Below are positions 1 to 9,533 of a stretch of DNA of 64,000 nt, piece after piece. Both the position numbers and the translations under genes were made by a program. Source of the stretch: Chitinophaga pinensis. GTDB taxonomy: Bacteria; Bacteroidota; Bacteroidia; Flavobacteriales_D; Crocinitomicaceae. Within the stretch, counting starts at the first letter, position 1; each line of letters begins with the position of its first letter. Under the pieces are notes generated by a model. It was given only the letters and a program-made list of their open reading frames with translations. It was not told the origin of the DNA and made no database searches. The stretch is taken from the NCBI GenBank assembly GCA_943324745.2, contig CALPMT020000009.1, forward strand, positions 1-64,000, in the 5' to 3' direction.

Positions 1-210
1 AAAGTAAATCAAGCTGGATTTAAATCTTTTAACACGATTGCTAGAACGATAATGAATCATTACAAAACGATATTAAACTATTTTGACAATCGAAGTACGA
101 ATGCATCCGCAGAATCTTTCAATGCAAAAGTCAAAGCCTTTAGAGCACAATTTAGAGGGGTAAGAAATGTCGAATTTTTTCTTTTTAGATTATGTCAAAT
201 TTATGCGTAG
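1..210 (+). mobile_element. C-terminal end of ISL3/ISAon1-like transposase (partial)
   Basis: An open frame enters from the left edge and stops with TAG at 208-210. It encodes about 69 residues. The segment ILNYFDNRSTNASAESFNAK followed by a basic/aromatic tail ending in LCQIYA matches what I know as the end of ISAon1-type transposases of Bacteroidota (DDE_Tnp_ISL3 fold), where the glutamate of the DDE triad sits in the NASAESFN motif. The catalytic N-terminal part lies outside the window, so I cannot say whether the element is intact. The following bases (211-235, starting tccccaacttttggt) probably include the terminal inverted repeat, but no partner end is visible. Family assignment is from memory of the motif. 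Confidence 0.75.
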
Positions 211-320
211 TCCCCAACTTTTGGTATTGATCCCCTTTTTCTTCCCTCAAGGGAGGAAACCACCACAATGAATTGTAAATACTAATCAAACTTTGATTAA
301 TTTAAAAATTGATTTTAAAA

Positions 321-354
321 AAAAGGCTGTTTCAATCAAGAAACAGCCTTTTAA
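321..354 (-). terminator. Rho-independent terminator after accC
   Basis: The arms aaggctgtttc (323-333) and gaaacagcctt (340-350) form a perfect 11 bp stem with a 6-base loop. A-rich bases lie to the left and T-rich bases to the right, so it can work in both directions. It would end the leftward accC transcript and also stop rightward read-through from the insertion element. Confidence 0.85.
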
Positions 355-384
355 TTAGTCATTCAAAATTCTAATGTCTTTCGT

Positions 385-1719
385 CTAGTATTCAAAAGTC
401 TCCATGAACTTAGTTGTAAAGTTTCCGTTACAGAAATCTTCGTTCATCATTAATTTTTGGTGGAAAGGAATTGTAGTTTTAATACCTTCTATGATGTATT
501 CATCCAATGCTCTACGCATTTTCAGAATCGCTTCTTCACGTGTTTGAGCTACTACGATCAACTTTGAAATCATTGAGTCATAGTTTGGAGGAATAGTATA
601 TCCTGAATATGCGTGTGTATCGATACGAACACCGTGACCACCTGGACAGTGGTAGGTTGTAATCAATCCTGGGCAAGGTCTAAAATCATTGAATGGATCT
701 TCCGCATTGATACGACATTGAATCGCATGTAATTGTGGGAAGTAGTTTTTACCAGAAATTTTTTCACCAGCTGCAATTTTAATTTGCTCCTTGATTAAGT
801 CAAAGTTTATTACCTCTTCTGTAATGGTATGCTCTACTTGGATACGTGTATTCATTTCCATGAAATAGAAATCACGGTTTTTGTCTACTAAAAATTCAAC
901 CGTACCAACTCCTTCGTAATTCACTGCTTTTGTTGCTTTAATGGCAGCTTCACCCATCCGTTGACGTAAGTCGTCAGTCATAAATGGAGATGGTGTTTCT
1001 TCTACTAATTTTTGGTGTCTACGTTGGATAGAACAGTCACGTTCTGACATATGACAAGCGTTACCAAACTGGTCTCCAGCAATTTGAATTTCAATATGAC
1101 GTGGTTCTTCAATGTATTTTTCCATGTAAATACCATCGTTTCCGAATGCAGCAGCAGCTTCTTGTTTTGCAGAATTCCAAAGCGCTTCCATGTCTTCTTC
1201 TTTCCAAACGATACGCATTCCTTTTCCTCCACCTCCAGCTGTTGCCTTGATGATTACTGGGTAAACTATTTTTTTTGCCTGTACGATCGCGTCTTCTAAG
1301 CTTTCTACAAGTCCAACAGATCCTGGTATACATGGAACACCTGCAGCAATCATAGTTGCTTTTGCTGTTGCTTTATCTCCCATGTTACGGATTTGTTCTG
1401 GTAATGCACCGATGAATTTAATTCCGTGTTGTTGACATATTTCGGAGAATTTTTCATTCTCAGATAAAAATCCATATCCTGGGTGAATTGCATCTGCATT
1501 CGTTATTTCAGCTGCTGCTATGATATTTGCAATAGATAAATAAGATTTAGAACTTACAGGAGGTCCTATACATACAGCTTCATCAGCGAAACGTACTGGT
1601 AAGCTATCTTTATCAGCCGTTGAATATACTGCTACAGTTTTAATTCCCATTTCTTTACATGTACGAATTACACGTAAAGCAATCTCACCTCTGTTTGCAA
1701 TTAATATTTTTTTAAACAT
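385..1719 (-). CDS. accC: Acetyl-CoA carboxylase biotin carboxylase subunit
   Basis: This 444-residue protein is the biotin carboxylase of acetyl-CoA carboxylase: it carboxylates the biotin on BCCP using ATP and bicarbonate, the first step of fatty acid synthesis. It starts [17 protein letters not shown], the usual N-terminus. The ATP-grasp part has the glycine-rich loop [12 protein letters not shown] near residue 163, then [17 protein letters not shown] and the metal-binding [10 protein letters not shown] motif. The C-terminal domain ends normally and the length equals the family standard (about 445-450). accB lies directly upstream, 82 bp away, on the same strand, so the two are probably cotranscribed. 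It is the last gene of the operon; a strong terminator follows at 321-354. No transcarboxylase subunits are in view. Confidence 0.97.
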   Translation of the reverse strand: MFKKILIANRGEIALRVIRTCKEMGIKTVAVYSTADKDSLPVRFADEAVCIGPPVSSKSYLSIANIIAAAEITNADAIHPGYGFLSENEKFSEICQQHGIKFIGALPEQIRNMGDKATAKATMIAAGVPCIPGSVGLVESLEDAIVQAKKIVYPVIIKATAGGGGKGMRIVWKEEDMEALWNSAKQEAAAAFGNDGIYMEKYIEEPRHIEIQIAGDQFGNACHMSERDCSIQRRHQKLVEETPSPFMTDDLRQRMGEAAIKATKAVNYEGVGTVEFLVDKNRDFYFMEMNTRIQVEHTITEEVINFDLIKEQIKIAAGEKISGKNYFPQLHAIQCRINAEDPFNDFRPCPGLITTYHCPGGHGVRIDTHAYSGYTIPPNYDSMISKLIVVAQTREEAILKMRRALDEYIIEGIKTTIPFHQKLMMNEDFCNGNFTTKFMETFEY

Positions 1720-1801
1720 CTGTTAATTATTTAATATGAAAAAGGGACTTGTATTTTAGATGAACTCTAAAATCTCAAATCCCAATTAAATGAATGAATT
1801 A

Positions 1802-2287
1802 TTAAGCTGGATCAACCAAGAATAATGGTTGGTCGTATTCTACTGGAGATGCATCATCCACCAATACTTTAACGATTTTACCAGAAATTTCTGCTTCGAT
1901 ATCGTTAAATAATTTCATTGCTTCGATAATACATACTACTTTACCTTTTTCAACTGAATCTCCAACGTTTGCTAATGCTGGTTTGTCAGGTGAAGTTGAA
2001 CGGTAGAAAGTTCCAATCATTGGTGACTTTATTGTAATTAATTTTGAATCTTCCGAAGTCGTTGTTGTTTTTGATGCTTCAGGAGTTGCAATAACAGGCG
2101 CTGATGCTGTAATTGGTGCAGGTGCTGCAATTTGTTGAGGAGCTTGTACATATACTGTATGCTCTTCTTTTTTGCTTTTGTTTTCAGCTTTGATAACAAT
2201 TTTAAAATCTTTTTGTTCGATTTCAACTTCGCTTACGCCTGATTTTGAAACAAACTTGATTAAATCTTGAATTTCAGTTAAGTTCAT
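1802..2287 (-). CDS. accB: Acetyl-CoA carboxylase biotin carboxyl carrier protein
   Basis: BCCP of 161 residues carries the biotin that shuttles carboxyl groups between biotin carboxylase and carboxyltransferase. The N-terminal helical part ([17 protein letters not shown]) is followed by an Ala/Pro/Thr-rich linker (about residues 45-80) and the lipoyl-like biotinyl domain. The attachment motif is [12 protein letters not shown] with the target lysine at residue 125; the usual EAMKMMN is changed to EAMKLFN, which keeps the lysine context. It lies between fabH and accC on the same strand with short gaps, which fits an operon for the start of fatty acid synthesis. Length is typical. Confidence 0.97.
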   Translation of the reverse strand: MNLTEIQDLIKFVSKSGVSEVEIEQKDFKIVIKAENKSKKEEHTVYVQAPQQIAAPAPITASAPVIATPEASKTTTTSEDSKLITIKSPMIGTFYRSTSPDKPALANVGDSVEKGKVVCIIEAMKLFNDIEAEISGKIVKVLVDDASPVEYDQPLFLVDPA

Positions 2288-2311
2288 GTTTTGATTTATT
2301 AGTTCTTAATA

Positions 2312-3301
2312 TTATGAATTATAGGCCCATTTTAAATATACGGAACCCCAAGTAAATCCTCCACCAAAAGCAGATAATAATAAATTATCTCCTTTTTTAA
2401 GTTGCTTTTCCCAATCCCACAAACATAAAGGTAATGTTCCTGCAGTTGTATTCCCATACTTTTGTATGTTAATCATCACTTTTTCTTTTGGAATTCCACA
2501 ACGTTCTGCTGTAGCATCAATGATGCGTAAGTTTGCTTGATGAGGTACAAGCCAATTGATATCTTCACTTTTCAAATTATTTTTCTCCATGATTTCTGCC
2601 GAAACTTCTGCCATGTTTGTAACTGCAAATTTGAAAACTGTTTTTCCTTCTTGTTTAACGTAGTGATCTCTATTTTGAACAGTTTCTAAAGTTGCTGGGT
2701 TAGCAGAACCTCCTGCAGGTTGGATTAGGTAATGTCTTCCAGATCCATCGCTACGTAATATAGCATCCATGACACCTAAATTTTCTGTATTTGGTTCTAG
2801 TAATACAACGCCAGCACCATCACCAAAGATAACACACGTTGTACGATCTTCATAATCGATGATTGAACTCATTTTATCTACACCAACGATTAGTACTTTT
2901 TTATGAGTACCTGCTTCAATAAATTTTGAACCTGTTTGTAATGCATAAATAAAACCAGAACATGCTGCGATTAAGTCAAATCCCCAAGCATTTGTCATTC
3001 CTACTTTATCACAAATAATATTTGCAGTACTAGGGAATGGGTGGTCTGGAGTAACTGTTGCAACAATGACTAATTCAATATCTAGAGGATTAATTCCTTT
3101 TTTTGCGAGTAAAGCCTTTACAGCTTCAGCGCCCATGTCTGAAGACGCGCCATTTTTCATGATTCTTCTTTCAGAAATTCCTGTTCTAGACAATATCCAT
3201 TCATCTGTTGTGTCAACGATTTTTGCTAAATCGTGATTTGTCATAACTGTTTCAGGTAAATATCCTTGAACCCCGGTAATTGCGGCTGTAATTTTGCTCA
3301 T
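2312..3301 (-). CDS. fabH: 3-oxoacyl-ACP synthase III (KAS III)
   Basis: FabH condenses an acyl-CoA primer with malonyl-ACP to start fatty acid chains. All three catalytic residues are visible: Cys114 in [10 protein letters not shown], His254 in VPHQANLRI and Asn284 in YGNTTAGT. Length is 329 residues, normal for the family, and the C-terminal [10 protein letters not shown] motif is present. It begins 5 bp after plsX ends, so the two are almost certainly translated from one message. The primer specificity (acetyl versus branched acyl-CoA) cannot be read from the sequence; Bacteroidota often use branched primers. Confidence 0.97.
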   Translation of the reverse strand: MSKITAAITGVQGYLPETVMTNHDLAKIVDTTDEWILSRTGISERRIMKNGASSDMGAEAVKALLAKKGINPLDIELVIVATVTPDHPFPSTANIICDKVGMTNAWGFDLIAACSGFIYALQTGSKFIEAGTHKKVLIVGVDKMSSIIDYEDRTTCVIFGDGAGVVLLEPNTENLGVMDAILRSDGSGRHYLIQPAGGSANPATLETVQNRDHYVKQEGKTVFKFAVTNMAEVSAEIMEKNNLKSEDINWLVPHQANLRIIDATAERCGIPKEKVMINIQKYGNTTAGTLPLCLWDWEKQLKKGDNLLLSAFGGGFTWGSVYLKWAYNS

Positions 3302-3305
3302 ATAA

Positions 3306-4244
3306 CTAGTTAAATGCTTCGTTTACTTTTGTTGCCAATCCGGATTTTGCTACATCATAAGAATGTAACAACATGTTTTTTACTGCGATATCGTTAGAGA
3401 TACCATGACCAATAATTACATTTCCTTTAACTCCTAAGATTGGCGTGCCTCCATAATTTTCATAATTGAAACGATCGAAATATTCATCTTGGATACCTCT
3501 TTTTTTCATCATGTAATACAATCCTTCGGCCTGTTTAAGAACAATATTCCCCGTGAAACCATCACATACAATTACATCTGCTTTACCACGGAATATGTCT
3601 CTACCTTCTATGTTTCCGATAAAATTTACTTCTTCAGATTCAGCAAGTAGCTTATGTACTGCTATTGTAAGTAGATTTCCTTTCGTTTCTTCTTCCCCGA
3701 TGTTCAATAATGCTACTTTCGGATTTTCAATACCGTATACGTTTTTAGCATACAATGAACCTAATACAGCAAATTGATACAGTACATCAGGTTTACAATC
3801 TGCATTTGAACCAACATCCAATAATACAGAGTTTCCACCGTCAAATGATGGTATTACCGATGTGATACAAGGACGAATAATTCCAGGTATTGTATTCACT
3901 TTGTATATTGCGCCAACCAACATAGCGCCTGTATTTCCCGTACTAGCAAAAGCATCAATTTCTTTTTTTGCTAATAAATCAAAACCTACAGAAATTGTAC
4001 TGTTTGGTTTCTGTGGAATTGCACGTGTTGGGTGGTCATGCATCGTGATTACATCTGGTGCATGTACGATTTCGAAATCATCCGGATTTGCTCCACGCGA
4101 CTTTAGGTCATCAACGATAGAATCGTGATCACCTAATAGTACGAGTTTTACGTCCCGAGGAAGTTCTTTTTGAGCGAGAATCGCACCAGAAATATTAGCA
4201 TCTGGTGCGAAATCGCCACCTAAAATATCTATTCCTATCTTCAT
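3306..4244 (-). CDS. plsX: Phosphate acyltransferase PlsX
   Basis: PlsX makes acyl-phosphate from acyl-ACP, the acyl donor for the first step of glycerophospholipid synthesis. The 312-residue protein begins [14 protein letters not shown]; the family consensus is DxxGGDxxP. Further family motifs are present: STGNTGA near the middle, [22 protein letters not shown], and [12 protein letters not shown]. It is slightly shorter than the E. coli protein but complete at both ends. It sits in the widespread bacterial order DUF177-rpmF-plsX-fabH, which links ribosome and membrane lipid synthesis. Confidence 0.97.
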   Translation of the reverse strand: MKIGIDILGGDFAPDANISGAILAQKELPRDVKLVLLGDHDSIVDDLKSRGANPDDFEIVHAPDVITMHDHPTRAIPQKPNSTISVGFDLLAKKEIDAFASTGNTGAMLVGAIYKVNTIPGIIRPCITSVIPSFDGGNSVLLDVGSNADCKPDVLYQFAVLGSLYAKNVYGIENPKVALLNIGEEETKGNLLTIAVHKLLAESEEVNFIGNIEGRDIFRGKADVIVCDGFTGNIVLKQAEGLYYMMKKRGIQDEYFDRFNYENYGGTPILGVKGNVIIGHGISNDIAVKNMLLHSYDVAKSGLATKVNEAFN

Positions 4245-4261
4245 CAGGAAGAATGAATTAA

Positions 4262-4453
4262 TTAAATCGCTACTTCTTTTTCAGCTACTACTTTACCTTT
4301 GTAATAAAGTTTTCCTTCATGCCAGTGTGCATGGTGGAATAAGTGAGGCTGACCTGTAGTTGGACAAATCGCAATATTGTCAGCTACTGCTTTAAAATGC
4401 GTTCTTCTTTTGTCTCTTCTAGTTGTCGAAGTTCTTCGTTTAGGATGTGCCAT
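4262..4453 (-). CDS. rpmF: 50S ribosomal protein L32
   Basis: This 63-residue basic protein begins [19 protein letters not shown], the hallmark N-terminus of L32. It lacks the two CxxC zinc-ribbon pairs of the zinc-binding form and has only one cysteine (ICPTTGQPH), so it is a zinc-independent type. It is placed between the DUF177 gene and plsX as in most bacteria, with 24 bp and 17 bp gaps. Confidence 0.96.
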   Translation of the reverse strand: MAHPKRRTSTTRRDKRRTHFKAVADNIAICPTTGQPHLFHHAHWHEGKLYYKGKVVAEKEVAI

Positions 4454-4477
4454 TTTACTTTGTTTATATTATAACGT

Positions 4478-5101
4478 TTAATTCAAATTTTTTAATATCG
4501 CAAATTGAGGATTAATCGGTTTGTCAAGTGGGTCGTCTTCCGGTTCCTCTTGGTCTTCAGAATCATTTTCGTCTTCATCTTCCCAATCTTCCTCGTCTTC
4601 CCATTCTTCGTCTTCCTCCCAATCCTCATCATCAAGTTCTTCCTCTTCTACATGTGCATTTATAGTGTGCTTTTGTATTAATTCCCACATTTCTTCATCA
4701 CATTCACCAGGTTTATGTGTTGCTCTTAATGGTAATAAGGAAGTAATTAATTCATAAATAGGAAACGTAACGTCTATTTGATAACTATCTGGGTGTAATA
4801 CCACTAGATTTTCATCCTCTTCGTCTTCCGTTCCGAATTTATAAATTAATCTATATTCTCCTTGAACATTCAAATTCATTGGAGTGTCGCATCGATCACA
4901 CGTTGTAGAAACAGAACCATTAACTGCAAATAATGCGATTAACATGGTTTCTTTTTTTTCTAATTCTAACGTCGCTTTCAACGACCCTTCATGAATTATG
5001 GAATATTCCATGGATTCAAAGAACGATGTATTTATTTCGTATTCGAAATAATGTTTTCCTACTTTTAAACCAACAAATGGAATGTTAAATTCGTTCTTCA
5101 T
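4478..5101 (-). CDS. DUF177/YceD family protein with hyperacidic tail
   Basis: DUF177 (YceD) proteins are nearly always upstream of rpmF and are linked to 23S rRNA/ribosome maturation. The body (about residues 1-150 here) has the conserved TTCDRCDTPMNL segment with one CxxC. I chose the start MKNEFNIPFVGL at 5101, giving 207 residues, because a promoter -7 box (TACCTTTG on the minus strand, 5129-5136) overlaps the longer possible start at 5131. Residues 152-191 are almost entirely Glu, Asp and Trp (DNA 4529-4648), an acidic low-complexity block that is unusually long; a short conserved end INPQFAILKNL follows. Function of the tail is unknown; it could mimic nucleic acid or bind basic ribosomal protein. 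Confidence 0.9.
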   Translation of the reverse strand: MKNEFNIPFVGLKVGKHYFEYEINTSFFESMEYSIIHEGSLKATLELEKKETMLIALFAVNGSVSTTCDRCDTPMNLNVQGEYRLIYKFGTEDEEDENLVVLHPDSYQIDVTFPIYELITSLLPLRATHKPGECDEEMWELIQKHTINAHVEEEELDDEDWEEDEEWEDEEDWEDEDENDSEDQEEPEDDPLDKPINPQFAILKNLN

Positions 5102-5128
5102 TCTTTTCGTTACATTAAAATAGAAAGG

Positions 5129-5136
5129 CAAAGGTA
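5129..5136 (-). promoter_or_regulatory. Bacteroidota -7 box for the DUF177-rpmF-plsX-fabH-acc operon
   Basis: Read on the minus strand the bases are TACCTTTG, a full match to the Bacteroidota -7 consensus TAnnTTTG. It lies 28 bp upstream of the chosen DUF177 start at 5101. No clear -33 TTTG was found at the usual spacing, so confidence is moderate. Confidence 0.55.
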
Positions 5137-5208
5137 ATAAAATTAAACGAAGATTGTTTATATCTTTTTAATTTTTACTCTTTTTATTCCTTTTCCACTT
5201 CTATTTAT

Positions 5209-6303
5209 TTATTCAACTCGGTTGTTTGCGAATGGTTTTCGTTTAAATTCAGGCGATTTTTGTTCTGTTAATGGGTTTGCCTGAATTTCTTTGACAAACT
5301 TTCGTGTTTTATAAATATCTATCGCTAGATAAATTGCATTTCGCATAGACTGAGCCGATGCTATTCCTTTGCCTGCAATGTCAAACGCAGTTCCGTGATC
5401 TGGTGAGGTACGAACAATAGGTAGTCCTGCGGTAAAGTTTACTCCTTCATCAAAAGTTAAGGCTTTAAAACCAGTTAAACCTTGATCGTGATACATAGCT
5501 AATACGGCGTCAAACTGATTAAATTGGGATGATCCAAAAAAACCATCTGCTGGGTAAGGCCCAAAAACAAGCATTCCTTTATCAAAATTTTCTTTTATAA
5601 TTGGAATGATTATTTCTTCTTCTTCTTTACCTAATTTACCATTTTCACCTGCGTGTGGATTTAATCCAAGTACAGCAATTTTTGGTCTAACTATCCCGAA
5701 ATCTTTTTTCAAACTGTTTTCTAAAACTGTAAGTTTTGCTTGAATTTTTTCTTTCGATAAATTATCTGAAACTTCTTTGACTGGTATGTGGCTTGTTGCT
5801 AAGGCTACACGTAAGTTTTGACCAACCATCATCATTAGTGCTTCTTCTTGATTAGAAAGGTGCGCTAAATATTCGGTATGACCAGGGAATTTAAAATCTG
5901 CTTTAGCAATTGCTTCTTTTGAAATTGGCGCAGTAACTAATACATCGATTTTACCAGATGCAAGGTCTTGAGTTGCACGTTCCAAAGATGCAAAGGCATA
6001 TTTACCTCCTGTTTCATTCATTTCACCAATTTGAAAACGTACTTCGTCATTCCAAACGTTGATCACATTGATTTTATGTGCAATTGCATCATCTGCGGTT
6101 CTGCAAGATTGGTAAGCGAACTCTTCCTCTTTCACCATTTTTTTATGGTACGAAATAGTTTTTGTTGAACCGTATATAATTGGTGTAAATTCCGTTAAAA
6201 TACGTGTGTCTCCAAGCGCTTTGATGATTACTTCCGGACCAATTCCATTGACATCTCCGATGGTGATGCCTACGCGAATTACTGCTTGTTTATCCTTTTC
6301 CAT
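5209..6303 (-). CDS. pdxA: 4-hydroxythreonine-4-phosphate dehydrogenase
   Basis: PdxA oxidises 4-phosphohydroxy-L-threonine in the DXP-dependent route to pyridoxal phosphate. The 364-residue protein has the N-terminal GITIGDVNGIGPEVI motif and the three divalent-metal histidine motifs: GHTEYLAHL, NPHAGENG and MYHDQGLTGFKAL. It also has the C-terminal TSPDHGTAFDIAGKG. About 30 residues beyond the usual end (KSPEFKRKPFANN) are a charged tail. Its start overlaps the end of the upstream aminopeptidase gene by 14 bp, so the two are translationally coupled. No other pyridoxine genes are near. Confidence 0.96.
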   Translation of the reverse strand: MEKDKQAVIRVGITIGDVNGIGPEVIIKALGDTRILTEFTPIIYGSTKTISYHKKMVKEEEFAYQSCRTADDAIAHKINVINVWNDEVRFQIGEMNETGGKYAFASLERATQDLASGKIDVLVTAPISKEAIAKADFKFPGHTEYLAHLSNQEEALMMMVGQNLRVALATSHIPVKEVSDNLSKEKIQAKLTVLENSLKKDFGIVRPKIAVLGLNPHAGENGKLGKEEEEIIIPIIKENFDKGMLVFGPYPADGFFGSSQFNQFDAVLAMYHDQGLTGFKALTFDEGVNFTAGLPIVRTSPDHGTAFDIAGKGIASAQSMRNAIYLAIDIYKTRKFVKEIQANPLTEQKSPEFKRKPFANNRVE

Positions 6304-7693
6304 TGTAGTTGTTTTCTAAGAAATGTGTTAACAAACGAATTCCAACACCAGTACCTCCAAGTCCTTTATAGTTTTCTTTTGTCTCTAAGAAAGAAGGTCC
6401 AGCAATGTCTAAATGAACATAAGGAGCTTTTACGAAATGTTCAAGGAATTTACCTGCAGTTATCATTCCTGCATTTCTACCACCGATATTTTTCATATCT
6501 GCAATGGAAGATTTTAATTGGTCTTTATATTCATCCCAGAATGGAAGTTGCACTACACGTTCGTGTACTTCATTTCCCGATTCTGTTAATTTATCTAATA
6601 CTTTTTGTTTTGCGTTCCCCATCATACAGGAAGCTTTTGTCCCGATAGCTACCACCGCAGCCCCCGTTAATGTTGCAGCATCGATTACTAATTCCGGGTT
6701 GAATTTATTGGAATATGCTAAAGCATCAGCTAGTATCATTCGACCTTCTGCATCCGTGTTTAATACTTCAATCGTAGTTCCATCGTACATGTGAATCACA
6801 TCACCTGGTGCATACGCATTAAGTCCTGGTCGGTTGTCTGTCGCTGGAATTAATCCTATGATATGTACAGGAAGTTTATTTAATGCAGCGGCATAAATTG
6901 TTCCAGCCATACAAGCAGCACCAGCCATGTCACTTTTCATTAAGTCCATGGAACTAGCAGTTGGTTTTAAACTTAAACCACCCGTATCGTACACAACCCC
7001 TTTACCTACTAACACAACTGGTTTTTTGTTTGTCGCGTTTTTAGGTTTGTATTCGATAACTGTAAATGTTGGTGGATCAATAGAACCTTTGTTTACTGCT
7101 AACAAACCACCCATTTTAAGTGCTTCAATTTTATTTTTTTCAAAAATTTCTACAGAAAAGCCAGCGATTTCGCCAAGGGTAGCAATTTCATTTGATAATT
7201 GTGTTGCAGTTAAAAAAGAAACAGGTTCATTTACCATGTCTCTTGCCCAAACAACAGATTTTAGTACGTTGTTTAGGTTTGTAATTTCTTCTTTACTGAA
7301 TTTTCCGATTACAAAAATATTCTCTAGTTCATATTTTTTCTTGTCCGCATCTTTGAAGTATTTTAAGAATTGGTAATTAGAAAGCGCGAAACCTTCAGCG
7401 ACACTTAATACTCCCTCTTTTTTACCAATGATGGTAATATTTTTTTCAGTTCGTGGAAGTTTTACTCTTACATCATGCCCTGCAATGCGTAATTTTTCTT
7501 TGTTTTCATTCTCACGAATAAAGAAAATGTGTTGGTTCCCTAATTTAAGAAAATCAAAGTCTTCTTTGCCTTTAACAAATTCAGCAGCTTGTTGAAAAAC
7601 AATTGGGTTTTCAGATTCTGCTACCGTGTTTTTTTTGTCCAATAGAAAAACGAGGCTTTCCGTTGGCGTGTAATTTTTTATTTCTTTTATCAT
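6290..7693 (-). CDS. Leucyl aminopeptidase, peptidase family M17
   Basis: A 467-residue cytosolic M17 aminopeptidase that removes N-terminal residues from peptides. The C-terminal catalytic domain holds the two-metal site: VGKGVVYDTGGLSLKP (with Lys and Asp ligands), MKSDMAGAA, and NTDAEGRMILADAL, which supplies Asp and Glu ligands and the catalytic Arg. The N-terminal third is poorly conserved, as usual for the family. The stop lies inside pdxA. No -7 box could be placed in the 171 bp region upstream. Confidence 0.95.
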   Translation of the reverse strand: MIKEIKNYTPTESLVFLLDKKNTVAESENPIVFQQAAEFVKGKEDFDFLKLGNQHIFFIRENENKEKLRIAGHDVRVKLPRTEKNITIIGKKEGVLSVAEGFALSNYQFLKYFKDADKKKYELENIFVIGKFSKEEITNLNNVLKSVVWARDMVNEPVSFLTATQLSNEIATLGEIAGFSVEIFEKNKIEALKMGGLLAVNKGSIDPPTFTVIEYKPKNATNKKPVVLVGKGVVYDTGGLSLKPTASSMDLMKSDMAGAACMAGTIYAAALNKLPVHIIGLIPATDNRPGLNAYAPGDVIHMYDGTTIEVLNTDAEGRMILADALAYSNKFNPELVIDAATLTGAAVVAIGTKASCMMGNAKQKVLDKLTESGNEVHERVVQLPFWDEYKDQLKSSIADMKNIGGRNAGMITAGKFLEHFVKAPYVHLDIAGPSFLETKENYKGLGGTGVGIRLLTHFLENNYNGKG

Positions 7694-7787
7694 TTTTTTT
7701 ATTGTTTTTGTAAATCTACTAAAAAGTTACCTTATTCATTGAATGCATTTTTACATGTTTATAGTTTTCCAATTATATTAAATAAAT

Positions 7788-7818
7788 AAAGCCCATATCT
7801 TTTTTTGATATAGGCTTT
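7788..7818 (-). terminator. Terminator after the TPR gene at 7865-9460
   Basis: The arms aaagcccatatc (7788-7799) and gatataggcttt (7807-7818) pair over 12 positions with one wobble, around a 7-base loop. On the minus strand it is followed by a T-rich run. It separates the TonB-linked TPR gene from the pepA-pdxA unit. Confidence 0.75.
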
Positions 7819-7864
7819 GTATTAATTTATTTTTTTGAATTAATATACAACTTAATTCATTGAA

Positions 7865-9460
7865 TTATTTTTTTGCTTTTAATTTACTGAAAAACGCTTT
7901 AGCTTGTGTATCATTTATATCCAACTCTTGAACAACGGTATAGTATTGTTTCGCTTTTTCAATATCTTTAACTGCAAGATACTTGCACACTTCTAAAATT
8001 ACTTTTTTATTTTGTGGTAAAGATCTTTCTTCAGCTTTGATTAATTCAAAAGTTTTTTCATAATTTAATTTTACAGATAATGATTTATCAGTAGGATCTA
8101 TACCTCTTAATGAATTAGCTTTCCAATAATAACCTAGTGCATAATTTGGAGTTTTTTCAATTACTTTAGAAAACGAACTATCGGCAGACAAATAGTTTTT
8201 TGGCCCTTGATAGTAAGATCTACCTAAATCAAAATATTCTGCAACTGTTAGAGGAATAGATTTAGATTTAAAATTTAAAATTTCAATTACTTTTTGATAT
8301 TTTTTTGTTTTAAAATATGCTTTTGCAATAATTGGTAATATATCACCTTTTTTAGTTTCATCGATAGCTATTGCTTTTTCATATTCGATAACGGACAACG
8401 AATCTTTATTTGCAGCTTGTAATAATTGTCCTCTGTATTTAAAATCCAAGAAATTGATTTTGTCTTGTGGAACTTTTTTAAAGAATACATCTGAAGCAGC
8501 TATACCTTTGTCAATATTTGCTTTGTCTGCCGTTGTCTCTGCATATGCAAAAGTCAACATACGATCTAAATAGAAATTCGAAAAACCAGTAGCTAACAAA
8601 TTATTTGCTTCGCTAATTACCTCATTATACTGTTTCCCTTTGTAAAGTGCAGTAATGTATCTATATCTGGCTTCTTGACTATTATTTAATTCTAAATATT
8701 TTTTCCAATTCTCAATTGCTTTATTTGCTTTGTTTGCATACTTCAGATACAATTCTGCATTTTCACGGTATGCAGGTGCATACGTTGGATCGATACCAAT
8801 CGCTTTCGCAAAATTTACATTTGCAGCCGAATCTGAATTTACACGGGTATATAATTTCCCAATACGTACCAATCCGCGTGGTGATTTTGGATTAATATCG
8901 AGTACATCATTATAATTCTTAATCGCTTCATTTGGATTAATTGGTTCGCTTGTCAAATAAGCATCTCCAAGCAACAAAAAGTTAAACTCATTCTTAGGAT
9001 CTACTTTTACTGCTTGTGTCAATAAGGCAATCGATTCAGTAGTATTAGGAAATTCAGAAGTTAAGTATGCTTTAGCAATCATGCGAATAATTTCAGCATT
9101 TTTGTTTTTAGTCTTTGTTAATACCTCTGTAAATAATGCTTTAGCTCCTGCAATATCTCCTTTAATCAATTTTGCTTTTCCAGCAGCGACAGACGAAATA
9201 GGATTCAATGCATCCTTTTCCATTGCTTTGTTCCAATAGACAACTGCAGAATCAATCTCTTTTTGCGCATAGAAATTTTCTCCTAAATAAAAATAATTAT
9301 TTGCGTTTGTTGGTTCCATTGCAATTAGGGCACGAAATTCTTTGTCTGCTTCTGTAAAGAATTCGTTATCCGTATTTTTAGTTGCGTTTTGTAAATTTTG
9401 TCCAAATACTGTGCTCGTAGTAACAAGAAGAATACCACTAAAGATTTTAATTAATTTCAT
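7865..9460 (-). CDS. TPR-repeat secreted/periplasmic protein
   Basis: A 531-residue protein with an N-terminal signal peptide (MKLIKIFSGILLVTTSTVFG) and tandem tetratricopeptide repeats over nearly the whole length; repeats with the A/G-8, Y-11, A-20, P-32 pattern are seen (for example YFYLGENFYAQKEIDSAVVY, FLLLGDAYLTSEPINPNEAI, YYWKANSLRG). It lies last in the ExbB-ExbD-TonB-PstS-like cluster, 73 bp after the PstS-like gene. A TPR protein in this place is common in Bacteroidota, which suggests a scaffold role near the energised envelope machinery; that role is inference. A possible -7 box TAAATTTG lies at 9512-9519. Confidence 0.85.
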   Translation of the reverse strand: MKLIKIFSGILLVTTSTVFGQNLQNATKNTDNEFFTEADKEFRALIAMEPTNANNYFYLGENFYAQKEIDSAVVYWNKAMEKDALNPISSVAAGKAKLIKGDIAGAKALFTEVLTKTKNKNAEIIRMIAKAYLTSEFPNTTESIALLTQAVKVDPKNEFNFLLLGDAYLTSEPINPNEAIKNYNDVLDINPKSPRGLVRIGKLYTRVNSDSAANVNFAKAIGIDPTYAPAYRENAELYLKYANKANKAIENWKKYLELNNSQEARYRYITALYKGKQYNEVISEANNLLATGFSNFYLDRMLTFAYAETTADKANIDKGIAASDVFFKKVPQDKINFLDFKYRGQLLQAANKDSLSVIEYEKAIAIDETKKGDILPIIAKAYFKTKKYQKVIEILNFKSKSIPLTVAEYFDLGRSYYQGPKNYLSADSSFSKVIEKTPNYALGYYWKANSLRGIDPTDKSLSVKLNYEKTFELIKAEERSLPQNKKVILEVCKYLAVKDIEKAKQYYTVVQELDINDTQAKAFFSKLKAKK

Positions 9461-9533
9461 ATAGTTTGTTTTTAAAGCTTAAAGCAAATTTCTTGCCGAA
9501 AAAATATTGCTCAAATTTAATGGATTTTTCGTT

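Noticed and set aside
4521-4757. Plus-strand frame encoding a serine-rich protein
   Set aside because: It is the exact antisense of the Glu/Asp/Trp block of the DUF177 gene; the serine runs come from reading GAA/GAT codons in reverse, and it has no homology pattern of its own.
6286-7376. Several plus-strand open frames inside the M17 aminopeptidase and pdxA genes
   Set aside because: They lie opposite clear coding sequence, have no recognisable domains, and arise because the complement of this AT-rich coding DNA has few stops.
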